The notes under the pieces: generated by a model
Database searches by the model: none
What the model was told of the DNA's origin: nothing
What the model saw: the letters and a program-made list of their open reading frames with translations, nothing else
Position numbers and translations under genes: made by a program
Source: Blastopirellula sediminis
Lineage (GTDB): Bacteria; Planctomycetota; Planctomycetia; Pirellulales; Pirellulaceae
Direction: 5' to 3'
NCBI RefSeq assembly: GCF_020966755.1
Contig: NZ_JAJKFT010000010.1
Coordinates: forward strand, 3,250,720-3,314,719
Length of the DNA: 64,000 nt
In this document: piece after piece, positions 50,775 to 60,487 of the stretch
Layout of the letters: each line of letters opens with the position of its first letter
How positions within the stretch are numbered: position 1 is the first letter of the stretch

Positions 50775-52112
50775 ATGACGCGAATCTGGATGACATTGCT
50801 GACCCTGCTGTTGATCGGCGGCTCGACCTTCGCCCAAGAAGGAGAGCGTGTTAGCTCGCAGGCGACCGCACGCCCGATTCCGACCGTCAAACCCCCTTCT
50901 CCGCTGAACGAAAGCGACAAAGCGGCCGCCGCGCCGCTCCCGGCTGCAACGACGGAAACCTCTGGCGCCGTCTCTGATTCGGCTTGGCGCAATCCGAACG
51001 ACACCATCAAAACCGCTTCCGCTTATTCCTCAGACGCGGCCCCTGCGCCGATGGGCGCTGCGATGCGCAGTGAGCCGTTGCCTGCTTCGGGATCGTTGCT
51101 CAAGGTGACGAGCGGTTTGAACGAGTTGCCGCATGACCAGGGGCAAGTTTGGCGCGACTATGACATTACCCCGTACACGCTGCGAGTCACTTCGACGTCG
51201 AAGCCGGAGCAAGCGATTATCGACTGGATTTTGCGAGAAACCGGCACCGACGTTTGGTTCGGCTCGCCGCTCGGATTGCTGCACGCCGACAAAAACACGC
51301 TGCGGGTTTATCACACCCCCGAAATGCAGCAGATCGTTCGGGATGTGGTCGAAGACTTTGTCGAAAGCCAAGCCGAAGTGAAGACGCTCGGTCTTCGTCT
51401 GGTTACCGTGAAAAGCCCCAACTGGCGTCGTCTTGCTTACCGCATGATGCAGCCGGTTTCGGTGAAAACGCCGGGAATTGAAGCGTGGCTCTTGAGCAAA
51501 GAAAACGCGGCGATCCTGCTCGATAGTCTGCGAAAGCGAAGCGACTACAAAGAGCATCAAGCCGCGAACCTGCTGATTCACAACGGCCAATCGAGCGCCG
51601 TCTCGATGCTGAAGCCGCAAACCTTCATGCGATCGGTCCGGGCGACCGCCGCCTGGCCCGGATACGAACTGCAAAGCGATCAGATCGAAGCTGGTTTTTC
51701 GCTGGAAGTGAGCCCCCTGCTCGCCCCCGACGACAAGACGATCGACGCCGTTTTGAAGTGCAGCGTCGACCAAATTGAAAAGTTTGTGAACGTCGATATC
51801 GACGTGCCGACCGCGACCGGCGGCTCGCAAACGATCCAAGTTCAGATCCCCCAGATGGTCAGCTGGCGCTTGCACGAGCGATTCCGCTGGCCGTCGGATC
51901 AGGTTCTGCTGATCAGCTGCGGCGTGGTAGCTCAGCCCGATATGGGGGTCTCAACGGCGGCATCTTTCCCCATCTCGTTGCCCCTTCCAAGCAGTCCGGC
52001 TCGGGCGGACGGCCTGATGTTTGTCGAATATCTGGGGCCGGCCAAGTCGAAACCGGGCCAAGCGGCGGTCACCCCGAGTTCCGCTGCAATCGACAATCGC
52101 GGACGCTATTAA
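50775..52112 (+). CDS. Secreted secretin-domain-like protein
   Basis: 445 residues from ATG at 50775, where AAGG sits 9 bases upstream and a signal peptide begins (MTRIWMTLLTLLLIGGSTFA). A Pro/Ala/Ser-rich region runs to about 105. The next part resembles a secretin N-domain (ITPYTLRVTSTSKPEQAIID, then VYHTPEMQQIVRDVVEDFVE). About 290-410 looks like the secretin core (GYELQSDQIEAGFSLEVSPL, then DAVLKCSVDQIEKFV and VLLISCGVV). It lacks obvious amphipathic lip and C-terminal S-domain features. Whether it forms a gated outer-membrane ring is uncertain. Confidence 0.7.
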   Translation: MTRIWMTLLTLLLIGGSTFAQEGERVSSQATARPIPTVKPPSPLNESDKAAAAPLPAATTETSGAVSDSAWRNPNDTIKTASAYSSDAAPAPMGAAMRSEPLPASGSLLKVTSGLNELPHDQGQVWRDYDITPYTLRVTSTSKPEQAIIDWILRETGTDVWFGSPLGLLHADKNTLRVYHTPEMQQIVRDVVEDFVESQAEVKTLGLRLVTVKSPNWRRLAYRMMQPVSVKTPGIEAWLLSKENAAILLDSLRKRSDYKEHQAANLLIHNGQSSAVSMLKPQTFMRSVRATAAWPGYELQSDQIEAGFSLEVSPLLAPDDKTIDAVLKCSVDQIEKFVNVDIDVPTATGGSQTIQVQIPQMVSWRLHERFRWPSDQVLLISCGVVAQPDMGVSTAASFPISLPLPSSPARADGLMFVEYLGPAKSKPGQAAVTPSSAAIDNRGRY

Positions 52113-52282
52113 GCTGGCATATCGAGAGACTTTTCACCAGGAAATCCGTATCCCGTCGACACGCCAACGACAGCTGCTTAGAATACAGAACTCTAAGTAA
52201 GTACACGGTTTGCATCCTGCGTTAGTCGAGCCCTTAGGGAAAGTTTTCCCCAACTGCGGCCGACTTGTTGAGAAGTTGAGAT

Positions 52283-53590
52283 ATGGCGGAAGTCGGAAAG
52301 CGCCGCGTCGTCGTCACCGGTTACGGCTGCATTACCCCCTTCGGTAACACGATCGAAGCGCTCTGGGATGGTTTGGCTGCTGCGCAAAACGCGGTCGCTC
52401 CTCTAAAAAGCTTGCCCACCGACGCCTTGCCGACTTCCTATGGCGCCGAGGCGTCGGCGTTTACCGGCGGCATTGAAGAATTTGGACCGCTCGACAAAAA
52501 CCAGCAGCGTTCGATTCGGAAGAACCTGAAGGTGATGTGCCGCGAGATTCAGATGGGCGTCGCGGCTGCGCAAGTTGCGCTATACCACGCCGGCCTCGCG
52601 ATCGGGAAGTTTGACGCCGAGCGAACCGGCGTCGTCTACGGCTCCGACTACATGATGACCTTGCCCGAAGAATACGCGGCGGCGGTCAAGAAGTGCGAAG
52701 CCGATCTCGAAGCTCGCAAGTTCGATACTTGGGCGTCGCAAGGGATGCCGGAGATCAATCCGCTCTGGCTGCTCAAATATCTGCCGAACATGCCGGCCAG
52801 CCACATCGCGATCTTCAACGATATGCGCGGGCCGAATAACTCCCTTACCCTCCGCGAAGCGTCGTCCAACGCCGCGATCGGCGAGTCGTTCATGACGATT
52901 CTCCGCGGCCATGCCGACGTAATTGTGACCGGCGCGACCGGCACCCGCGTGCATGAGATGCGTTCGGTCCATACGGTTTTGCAGGAGCAAATCGCCACCG
53001 GCGAATCGGCGGGACTTTGCCGCCCTTTTGATAAGAATCGCAACGGCATGGTCCTGGGCGAAGGGGCGGGATCGATGATCCTGGAAACGCTCGAGCATGC
53101 CGAAGCGCGGGGAGCGAAACCGCTCGCCGAAATTCTGGGACAAGGGATGTCGACCGTCATCGCGCGAAATGGCGAGTCCAACCGTCGCCAGGCGCTGGTC
53201 AACGCGATCCGCTTTGCGCTCGAGGAAGCCCAACTGTCTGCCGCCGACATTGGTCATATCAACGCCCATGGTTTGGCGACGACCGACAGCGACAAGGAAG
53301 AAGCGGCGGCGATTGTTGATGTGTTTGGCGACATCGAGAAACAGCCTCCGGTCGTCGCTGTGAAGAGCTACTTCGGCAATCTTGGCGCCGCGGGGGGCGT
53401 GGTCGAATTGATCGCCAGCCTGATCGCGATGCAAAAGAAGCAACTCTTCCCCGTTCTGAATTACGAAACGCCTGATCCGAGTTGCCCGGTCAATCTGGTT
53501 CGCGAAACGATGCCGGCGCCAAGCGGGCCGGTCCTCAATCTGAACGTGACGCCGCAAGGTCAGGCGGCGGTCGTGATTGCGACCATCTAA
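52283..53590 (+). CDS. Ketosynthase-fold protein (FabF-like) without the active-site Cys
   Basis: 435 residues with full KAS I/II thiolase fold: RRVVVTGYGCITPFGNTIEA, GVVYGSDYM, NPLWLLKYLPNMPASHIAIF, PFDKNRNGMVLGEGAGSMIL, INAHGLATTDSDKEEAAAI and KSYFGNLGAAGGVVELIAS. In FabF the catalytic Cys lies seven residues after GPN; here that position is Glu192 (GPNNSLTLREASSNAAIGES). His329 of NAHG is kept, but the second His (KSxxGH) is Asn366 (KSYFGN). A condensing activity is therefore unlikely. Chain-length-factor subunits of type II polyketide synthases likewise lack the Cys (usually Gln) and act as partners or decarboxylases. No acyl carrier protein or partner ketosynthase is adjacent. Confidence 0.9.
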   Translation: MAEVGKRRVVVTGYGCITPFGNTIEALWDGLAAAQNAVAPLKSLPTDALPTSYGAEASAFTGGIEEFGPLDKNQQRSIRKNLKVMCREIQMGVAAAQVALYHAGLAIGKFDAERTGVVYGSDYMMTLPEEYAAAVKKCEADLEARKFDTWASQGMPEINPLWLLKYLPNMPASHIAIFNDMRGPNNSLTLREASSNAAIGESFMTILRGHADVIVTGATGTRVHEMRSVHTVLQEQIATGESAGLCRPFDKNRNGMVLGEGAGSMILETLEHAEARGAKPLAEILGQGMSTVIARNGESNRRQALVNAIRFALEEAQLSAADIGHINAHGLATTDSDKEEAAAIVDVFGDIEKQPPVVAVKSYFGNLGAAGGVVELIASLIAMQKKQLFPVLNYETPDPSCPVNLVRETMPAPSGPVLNLNVTPQGQAAVVIATI

Positions 53591-53845
53591 AACCACTGGC
53601 CTCGCTGTCCCGAAGGTCGCATTTCCACGCGACTTTCCGGCGGAATTCGACGTAGGATTCTCTTCGGGGGAACGCTACTTCGCGCATTTCTGCGACGAAT
53701 TGGCTTATTCTTGCCGTTCCGCCTGTGAGCGCAGGTGTAGAATCAGAGTAATCGTTAAATGCAAGTTATCAGAGTAAGTTTGACGCTTCGGGCGAAATCT
53801 GGTCTGGTAACGCATAGTTCAGAATGGACGCGGCTTTTATTCGGA

Positions 53846-54976
53846 ATGGAAAGCATGCTGGGTGTTAGGTCGTTACGGGCAGCTGGGGGATTCATGCTGC
53901 TTATGCTCGCCGCTTGGGGAGCGTTGGCCGACGAGGTTGCGATCCCGCCGGCAATCTTAGAAGCGACCGAAGGGTTGCGGAAAAGCGGAGCCAGCGTCAA
54001 TTACTACGAAAACGCCGAAGGGCAAATGCTCTTTAGCGTGAACTTCGTCGATGCTCCGGCGACTGAAGAAAACCTGCGTCATCTGGTGAAGTTGCCCCAC
54101 GTCGAGCGTCTCTGGCTCGGCCGTTCCTTTCAGCTGAACGACGTTTCCTGGGAAGCGATCATGCAGTTGCGCGAGTTGGGATATCTCTATCTCCACGCGC
54201 AGCCGACTGACGACGACATGCGTCAGATCGCCCAGTTGCCGAACTTGCGAACGTTGCTGCTCGATGGTCGCAATCTGACGAATACCGGCTTGTGGTATCT
54301 CGAAGAGCTGCGCTATCTCGAAAACCTGACGATTCAAAACGCCAGCTTCGACGGCGATTGTTTTCAGTACCTGGCGAACGTGCGCAGTCTGACCAGTCTG
54401 ACGCTGCAGTCCGACAAATTGAAATCAAGCGATCTGGCTGGGCTCGGTCAACTGCCTCAGCTTGAGCTGTTGTTTCTGAGCGTGAAGAGCATTGACGGCG
54501 CCGGTTTCGCCGAGATCGGCAAGTTGAGCCATCTTCGTAGTCTCAATCTGCGGAATGTGCGCACGACGGCCGAGCAACTGAAGCCGCTGTCGCAACTGCA
54601 GGAGCTGCAATTCCTGACGATGAACGACAGCGTGATTAAAGGGGGCTTGGAGCCTATCGGCAATCTACGCGATCTGCATCGTCTTGAGTTGGCGAATTCG
54701 ACGATCAGCGATGGCGATTTGGATTCGCTCCTTGGATTGCCGCTGTTGGCGAATCTAAATCTCTCGCACACGAAAATCACCGACGACGGTTTACAAAAAC
54801 TTGGTCAGATGAAGCGGCTCAATACGTTGAACGTGCGGAACACCGCAGTGACCAAAGAAGGTTTGCGCACGCTGCAGAAGCAATGGCCGCAACTGATCAT
54901 CAGCGCATCGATCAATTTTATTGAGCCGAAAGATTCGCCTGAGGCGAAATTGAAGTCGCCAAATTTGAATGAGTAG
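53846..54976 (+). CDS. Secreted leucine-rich-repeat protein 1
   Basis: 376 residues from ATG at 53846; an alternative ATG at 53855 fits equally well, and an in-frame start at 53759 precedes the signal sequence by too much. Signal peptide RSLRAAGGFMLLMLAAWGAL, cleavage near ALA-DE. About ten LRR units of 23-24 residues cover 85-350, for example LPNLRTLLLDGRNLTNTGLW, LSHLRSLNLRNVRTTAEQLK and LPLLANLNLSHTKITDDGLQ. These are the cysteine-free GALA-like/RNase-inhibitor-like type common in planctomycetes, forming a solenoid for protein binding. Probably periplasmic or surface. Target unknown. A paralogue follows 69 bp on. Confidence 0.85.
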   Translation: MESMLGVRSLRAAGGFMLLMLAAWGALADEVAIPPAILEATEGLRKSGASVNYYENAEGQMLFSVNFVDAPATEENLRHLVKLPHVERLWLGRSFQLNDVSWEAIMQLRELGYLYLHAQPTDDDMRQIAQLPNLRTLLLDGRNLTNTGLWYLEELRYLENLTIQNASFDGDCFQYLANVRSLTSLTLQSDKLKSSDLAGLGQLPQLELLFLSVKSIDGAGFAEIGKLSHLRSLNLRNVRTTAEQLKPLSQLQELQFLTMNDSVIKGGLEPIGNLRDLHRLELANSTISDGDLDSLLGLPLLANLNLSHTKITDDGLQKLGQMKRLNTLNVRNTAVTKEGLRTLQKQWPQLIISASINFIEPKDSPEAKLKSPNLNE

Positions 54977-55045
54977 GGATAATAGGATTTGACGCTGGGG
55001 TAAGCCATGCAAATGGCGGCGTCCTTATTGAGCAGGAGGTTCAAC

Positions 55046-56449
55046 ATGGTTTCGCATCGTTATTGCATTGCCACATTCCTTTTACCTCTGGTAATCATCT
55101 CGGTTGCGACTGCTCAACCCGCGCCGATTCCCGGTTCGATCGTTCCACAAGTCGCCACCGATGAATCGCTTGATACCGAAGCGGTCGTCGCCGAACTCGA
55201 AAAGGCCGGCTGCACGTTCGGATACGCCGACTCTCTCCGCAACGATCTCTTTCGTTGGCACGAATACGCTTGCGTCCGTGTCGAAGGCGACAAGCTGAAG
55301 CCGGAACAGTGGAAGTTGCTGCTGCAGCTCCCCGACGTGAAGCTCCTCTCGCTGCATAAGACCGAATTTCGCGATGAAGTTGGCAGCGTTCTTTCGCAAC
55401 TGCATCAGTTGACCGAACTGCAACTGCACGAAAGTTTCGACGACAAAGGAATTCGCGCCGTCACGACGCTCAGCCCGCTCAAAGCGCTGCTAATCGCCAA
55501 AACGAAGGCTTCTCCCGACAGCTTCTTCGGGCTCGAAGAGCTCCGTAAGTTGGAGCAGGTCGAGTTCACCGATTTGGTCATCAATCAAACGGTGATCGGC
55601 GGTCTCCGCGGCCTGCCGAGACTGAATCAATTCAACATTCGCAACAGCGAGCTGGCCCTCCCCTGGGGACTGGATCCGAGTTCGTTTCCCCAATTGAAGA
55701 CCTTGTCGATCGATGGGGGAAAAGCGAGCGAAGAGCTGATCCGCGAGGTCTGCGAGGTTCCGACTCTGGAGCAACTTCAGCTCAGCTGTCCTTCGGGCCA
55801 ATTCACGACCGACGATTTCCGGCGTTTGACCGGCTTGCCCAACTTGGTTGATTTGTCGATCGCCAAGTCGTCGCTTCCGGACGCGTCCTGCCCGCTGGCC
55901 CAGCCGCAGCAGAAAATCCAAAAGCTGAACGTCGGGGGAACCGGCGTCGGCGATCAGTTCCTGTCGACGATCAGCGACTTCGCCAATTTGCGAGAACTTG
56001 ACCTGACCGGCACGAAAGTGACCGACGGTGGGCTCGCTTACTTGTCGGAGCTGTCTCACCTGGAATCGCTCACCTTGAGCGATACCGACATTACCACGGC
56101 CGGCGCCAAGCACTTCGCCCAATTGCAATCGCTCCGCGAGTTGCATCTGCATGGCGCCAAACTGGACGGCGAGGCTTTCATCGACATCGCCAAGCTGAAG
56201 AACTTGGAATGGATCGACCTGAGCCAGTCGAACGTCCGAGGTGAGCATCTGCTGGAACTCCGCAAGCTGCCGAAGCTCCGCGGCATCGTCTTGATGAACA
56301 CGCCGATCGGCACGGCCGATTTGCCCTACCTGAAGCAGCTCTACCACATCGAAGAGATCTACGTGGAAGAGACGAAGCTGACCAACGAAGAGCAAATCAA
56401 ACTGCACGAGGCGCTCGCCAAGGCCCGTAACTACCGCCCCAGCGCCTAG
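55046..56449 (+). CDS. Secreted leucine-rich-repeat protein 2
   Basis: 467 residues from ATG at 55046, preceded by AGGAGG at 6 bases; an upstream in-frame ATG at 55007 is rejected for this reason. Signal peptide HRYCIATFLLPLVIISVATA. LRR units run from about 95 to 450 (LPDVKLLSLHKTEFRDEVGS, FANLRELDLTGTKVTDGGLA, LSHLESLTLSDTDITTAGAK, LKNLEWIDLSQSNVRGEHLL). It is related to the preceding gene but longer, so the pair probably arose by duplication with divergence. An intrinsic terminator follows 47 bp later. Confidence 0.9.
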   Translation: MVSHRYCIATFLLPLVIISVATAQPAPIPGSIVPQVATDESLDTEAVVAELEKAGCTFGYADSLRNDLFRWHEYACVRVEGDKLKPEQWKLLLQLPDVKLLSLHKTEFRDEVGSVLSQLHQLTELQLHESFDDKGIRAVTTLSPLKALLIAKTKASPDSFFGLEELRKLEQVEFTDLVINQTVIGGLRGLPRLNQFNIRNSELALPWGLDPSSFPQLKTLSIDGGKASEELIREVCEVPTLEQLQLSCPSGQFTTDDFRRLTGLPNLVDLSIAKSSLPDASCPLAQPQQKIQKLNVGGTGVGDQFLSTISDFANLRELDLTGTKVTDGGLAYLSELSHLESLTLSDTDITTAGAKHFAQLQSLRELHLHGAKLDGEAFIDIAKLKNLEWIDLSQSNVRGEHLLELRKLPKLRGIVLMNTPIGTADLPYLKQLYHIEEIYVEETKLTNEEQIKLHEALAKARNYRPSA

Positions 56450-56495
56450 CCGCACTGGCCAAAGGGGCGCCCCGCCAAGCGTTACATTCGATCCA

Positions 56496-56530
56496 ACGGG
56501 AAGCTGTCTAGCTTCCCGTCTTTGTTTCTT
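56496..56530 (+). terminator. Rho-independent terminator of the LRR genes
   Basis: acgggaagct pairs perfectly with agcttcccgt around a 4-base loop and is followed by ctttgtttctt. Confidence 0.85.
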
Positions 56531-56604
56531 GGCGCTACCAGCCGAATCGGCCGGTTTTGAGGGGATTAGTTCGCCTTAAAAACTGCCTGACCGCAGTCGG
56601 CGTC

Positions 56605-56610
56605 TATAAT
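56605..56610 (+). promoter_or_regulatory. Possible -10 element upstream of the Gln/Gly-rich protein gene
   Basis: A perfect TATAAT lies 95 bp upstream of the ATG at 56705, but the -35 position (about 56582-56587, actgcc) is poor. It fits between the upstream terminator and the gene. Confidence 0.35.
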
Positions 56611-56704
56611 AGAGGAACCACTCCGCTTTTTAGCTGACGTTTTGGCGTCGGCGCGATATAAAACACGGTAACGCAAGAAGTTACCGCTCTTCCCCCGGCG
56701 TGCC

Positions 56705-59700
56705 ATGGCGACTGATACCAGCGACTCTTCCATTATCGAATCGCTTCCTGGTCAGATCAACGACGATCGACTGATCCAGAAGAAGCTGCGCAAGACCCGT
56801 TGGCAGTTGAAAATTGCGGAGTTGGCGGCGGCCTGCATGTTGTTCGCAGCGGGCACGATCGCGTTCTTGTTGCTCTTAGCGGTGCTCGATCACTGGGTGC
56901 TCGATCTCAGCTTTCCGCTCCGACTTGCAGCCCTCGCCTTCTTCCTGGGAAGTGCAGGCTATTTCGTGTGGTCGACCATCCTGCCGCTGTTGTGGCGATC
57001 GATCAGCCCGATCTACGCCGCTCGGATGATTGAGCAAGGTCATCCCGACTTGAAGAACGGCCTGATCAACTTGTTGTTCCTGAAACAGGAATCGACGCCG
57101 GTCCATCGCGCCGTGATGGAGACGGTGCAGCAGCGAGCGGCGTCCGACTTGAAAGAGTACGCGGCCGAAACGACGGTCGATTTCTCGAAGGCGATTCGTA
57201 TCGGTTACGTTTTCGCAGCGGTGGCGCTGGCGTTTGTGGTTTACAAGATCGCTTCGCCGAAAGATCCGATCGCCACCGTACAGCGCGTGATCTCCCCGTG
57301 GGCCGATATCGCACGTCCGTCGCGCGTCGACATCGTCGAAGTCTTGCCGGGCGATACAAAGGTCTATCAGGGGCAAACCGTCGAAGTCGCGGTGAAGGTT
57401 TACAACATCGACGATGACGAGCGAGTCGAACTCTTTTACTCGACCGAAGATCGCCGCATCGTCGATCAACTGGTCGCGCTCGAGCCGGACGAAAGCGGGC
57501 TCTACTTTCGCGGCGTGATCGCGCCGGAAGGAAAAGGAATTCAACACAACCTCGCCTATTACATCAAAGCGGGCGATGCGAAGACGCGTGACTACGGCAT
57601 CACTGCGGCCCCTGCCCCGTCGATCGAAGTGGTCGACATTCGCTACGACTATCCCGCCTACACTGGCGACGCGCCGGTCACGCAAGAGCGCGACGGCGCC
57701 GTCAAGGCGTTAGAAGGAACGCGCGTCACCGTCAAAGCGGCTTCGAACCTGCCGATGGAAGATGCGTTCATCGAGTTCGATCCCGACTCTGGCGATTACG
57801 CCAGCATCAAACGGTCCAAGATGACGGTCAGCACGGATGATCCGACGACCGCGACCGGTACGTTCGTGATCGAATTGATCCGTCAGCCCGCGGCCGACGA
57901 TCCGAAGAAGGTCGAGACCACGCCGAAGCACCGCCGCTATCAGCTTCGCTTCAAGACGACCGACGGCGATCTCAATCCCTATCCAGTCGCTTACCCGATC
58001 GAAGTGATCCGCGACCTTTCGCCCGAGGTCGAACTGCTGCGTCCGGCTGGCGAAAGGATTCGCGTTCCTGCGAACGGCGGCGCCGCGCTGGAATATCGCG
58101 CGATCGATCCTGACTACGCTGTCCGTCAATTGACGGTGATCGGCGAAATCGACGGCAAGGAAAAGTTCCGCGCTCCGCTGCTCAAGCAAGCGACGACCGG
58201 CAACGTGATCGAGACCTACCGCTTCGTTCCCAGCGAGCAAAAGCTGAACGTCGGAGACGAGGTGGTCGTTTACGCGCTGGCCGAAGATAACCGAACCGAT
58301 TCGACTGGACGGCCGACGCCAAACGTCTCCACTTCCCGCTCGCTGACGATTGAAATCATCGAACCGGAACAAGGCGCCGAGAAGCAGATTCCCCCGAAAA
58401 ATGGCGACCAGAAACAAGATGGCCAACAGAAGGGCCAGGATGGTCAGCAAGGGGGCGAGAAGATGAACGATGGCCAACAAGGTGGCGAACAGCCGCAGAA
58501 TGGCGATCAAAAACAACAAGGTGGCCAACAACAGCAAGGCGGAGAAAAAGGCCAGCAAGGGGGCGACCAACAACAAGGTGGCGAAAAGGGGCAGCAAGGA
58601 GGCCAGCAGCAACAAGGGGGTGAGCAAGGCCAGCAAGGAGGCCAGCAACAGCAAGGTGGCGAGAAAGGCCAACAGGGTGGCCAACAGCAGCAAGGGGGCG
58701 ACCAAAACCAACAGGGAGGTCAGCAGCAAGCCGGCGGCGATCAGAAACAGCAAGGTGGCATGCAGCAGCAACCGGGCGGCCAAAATCAAAAAGGTGGTGA
58801 GCAACAAGCCGGCGGCGCCCAGAATCAAAAAGGTGGGCAGCAGCAACAACAAGGTGGCGGCGGACAGGATCAGCAAGGCGCTCCGCAGCAACAAAACGGC
58901 GATCCCAACCAGCAAGGGGACATGCAAGGCGCCCAGCAGCGACAAGGAGGCCAGCAGCCGAACCAGCAAGTTCAGCCGAAGCCCCTCTCGGCCGACGGCG
59001 CCGAAGATGGCGACGCCTTTGAGCGGATCAAGCAGTACCTAGAACAAAAAGACCAGCAGGACGGCGGCGGCGAAAAGAGCGGCGAACAAGAGAGCGCCCT
59101 TCCCGGCGAGAAGTCGGAAGGTGGTCCCTCGGAGCAGCGTGGAACCGAAGAAAAAGATCGCCAGCACGAAGCGATGGAGAATCGCACCCCGGAAAAAGGT
59201 GGCGAGCAAAATCCGTCGCAATCGGGCCCCGATTCGGCCGCCGATAACTCGCGTCAGAGCGGTGGCGCCAAGTCAGCCGGATCCAAAGCGGAAGACCAGC
59301 AGGCCGGCCGAGAGCAAGGTGACGGCGAAACGAAAGACCAGCAAGGGGATGAAGCTGGCGGCGAATCGATGAAGGGTGGTCACGTCGAGACCGAAGGGAA
59401 TTCTGATCCGAAGGGAGAAGAACGGAAGAACGATAACGGCGCCGGCGACGCTGGGCCGTCAGGCGCCGGAAAACCGGGCGCTGAAGACGACCAGGGAAGC
59501 CCCTCTTCGCCGGACGAAGTCAAAAACTCCCCGACGATGAAAGAGAATGAGCCGGACGGCGGCGAAAAGCCGGGCAATAAAGGTCCCAAGAGTGCCGTGG
59601 GGGATCACGAAGACGGCAAGCAGAGCGACAACAAGTCGGGAGAAACCGACGGCGATCGATCTGGCGCGGGCGGCGCCGGCGGCGGCCAATCCGCCAAACA

Positions 59701-60430
59701 GCATGGTCATGACTCCGCCGGCGAAACAAGCGCTGCAGACAAAGGAGCCTCCGCTTCCGAGCAGCGAGGCGACGGCGAAGTTGGCTCCAAAGGTGGAGAT
59801 CAGCAGAAGACCGATCGTCAGACCGGCGCTCCCGGCGAAGAAAAGGGAGAAGGAAGCGGTCGCGACAACAAGGGTGGCGGCGATAAGTCGGGCGGCGGCA
59901 TGCCCGACCAGCCGAACAAGCAGACCGACCAGAAGGCCGAAGGGAATGGCGAGTCGAACAAATTCGGCTCGGGCAATCCGACCGGAGGGGGCGGTTTGCC
60001 AGGTCAGCAAAACGCTTCGCCCGACGCCGGCGGTCCGGAACGAGGCGCCGATGAGGCGAATCTCGACTACGCCCGTAAGGCGACCGACATGGTTCTCGAC
60101 AAGCTCGAACATGACCAGAAAGAGCCTGATCAAGAGCTACTGAACAAGCTTGGCTGGTCGAAAGAGCAGTTCCGCGAGTTCATGCAGCGCTGGAAGTCGA
60201 TGAAGCAAGCGGCCGAGACGGCGCCGGAAGGAAGCGACGCCAAACAGGAAATGGAAGAGGCGCTCCGCAGTCTGGGGCTGACGCCGGGGCAAGATCGGAT
60301 GCGTCGCGCCGATTCAAGCTCCGCCCAACAAGGGGGCGCCGCCGATGTCAACCGGTCGCGACCTCCAGCCGCTTTTCTGGAACAATACAAGGCATACCTC
60401 AAAGGCTCCGCCAAGCAGGCGCCTCGCTAA
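56705..60430 (+). CDS. Large membrane protein with Gln/Gly-rich low-complexity region (DUF4175-like N-terminus)
   Basis: 1241 residues. An N-terminal helical part contains three membrane helices (LAAACMLFAAGTIAFLLLLA, LRLAALAFFLGSAGYFVWST, IGYVFAAVALAFVVYKIA). Beta-rich repeats at about 205-550 follow (SRVDIVEVLPGDTKVYQGQT, EVVDIRYDYPAYTGDAP, SPEVELLRPAGERIRVPANG), as in planctomycete DUF4175-like proteins. Residues about 558-757 are tandem GQQGG/QQQQGG repeats, and 757-1120 are Gly/Asp/Glu/Lys/Ser-rich. A conserved helical domain follows (YARKATDMVLDKLEHDQKEP, LGWSKEQFREFMQRWKSMKQ), with FLEQYKAYLKG near the end. Homologues often follow MoxR/DUF58 genes, but none are here. Function unknown. 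Confidence 0.85.
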   Translation: MATDTSDSSIIESLPGQINDDRLIQKKLRKTRWQLKIAELAAACMLFAAGTIAFLLLLAVLDHWVLDLSFPLRLAALAFFLGSAGYFVWSTILPLLWRSISPIYAARMIEQGHPDLKNGLINLLFLKQESTPVHRAVMETVQQRAASDLKEYAAETTVDFSKAIRIGYVFAAVALAFVVYKIASPKDPIATVQRVISPWADIARPSRVDIVEVLPGDTKVYQGQTVEVAVKVYNIDDDERVELFYSTEDRRIVDQLVALEPDESGLYFRGVIAPEGKGIQHNLAYYIKAGDAKTRDYGITAAPAPSIEVVDIRYDYPAYTGDAPVTQERDGAVKALEGTRVTVKAASNLPMEDAFIEFDPDSGDYASIKRSKMTVSTDDPTTATGTFVIELIRQPAADDPKKVETTPKHRRYQLRFKTTDGDLNPYPVAYPIEVIRDLSPEVELLRPAGERIRVPANGGAALEYRAIDPDYAVRQLTVIGEIDGKEKFRAPLLKQATTGNVIETYRFVPSEQKLNVGDEVVVYALAEDNRTDSTGRPTPNVSTSRSLTIEIIEPEQGAEKQIPPKNGDQKQDGQQKGQDGQQGGEKMNDGQQGGEQPQNGDQKQQGGQQQQGGEKGQQGGDQQQGGEKGQQGGQQQQGGEQGQQGGQQQQGGEKGQQGGQQQQGGDQNQQGGQQQAGGDQKQQGGMQQQPGGQNQKGGEQQAGGAQNQKGGQQQQQGGGGQDQQGAPQQQNGDPNQQGDMQGAQQRQGGQQPNQQVQPKPLSADGAEDGDAFERIKQYLEQKDQQDGGGEKSGEQESALPGEKSEGGPSEQRGTEEKDRQHEAMENRTPEKGGEQNPSQSGPDSAADNSRQSGGAKSAGSKAEDQQAGREQGDGETKDQQGDEAGGESMKGGHVETEGNSDPKGEERKNDNGAGDAGPSGAGKPGAEDDQGSPSSPDEVKNSPTMKENEPDGGEKPGNKGPKSAVGDHEDGKQSDNKSGETDGDRSGAGGAGGGQSAKQHGHDSAGETSAADKGASASEQRGDGEVGSKGGDQQKTDRQTGAPGEEKGEGSGRDNKGGGDKSGGGMPDQPNKQTDQKAEGNGESNKFGSGNPTGGGGLPGQQNASPDAGGPERGADEANLDYARKATDMVLDKLEHDQKEPDQELLNKLGWSKEQFREFMQRWKSMKQAAETAPEGSDAKQEMEEALRSLGLTPGQDRMRRADSSSAQQGGAADVNRSRPPAAFLEQYKAYLKGSAKQAPR
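58380..58975 (+). repeat. Tandem caa-ggt-ggc-type repeats coding Gln/Gly-rich segment
   Basis: The coding DNA consists of imperfect units such as ggccaacagcagcaaggtgg that give GQQQQGGEKGQQGG. Copies differ at synonymous positions (ggt/ggg/ggc and caa/cag), so the array is not newly expanded. The coding frame is kept throughout. Confidence 0.85.
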
Positions 60431-60487
60431 TCCATTCACCCTGATCAAAAACCGCCGGCGCGTTCACGACGTCTGCGGCTGTGCTGC

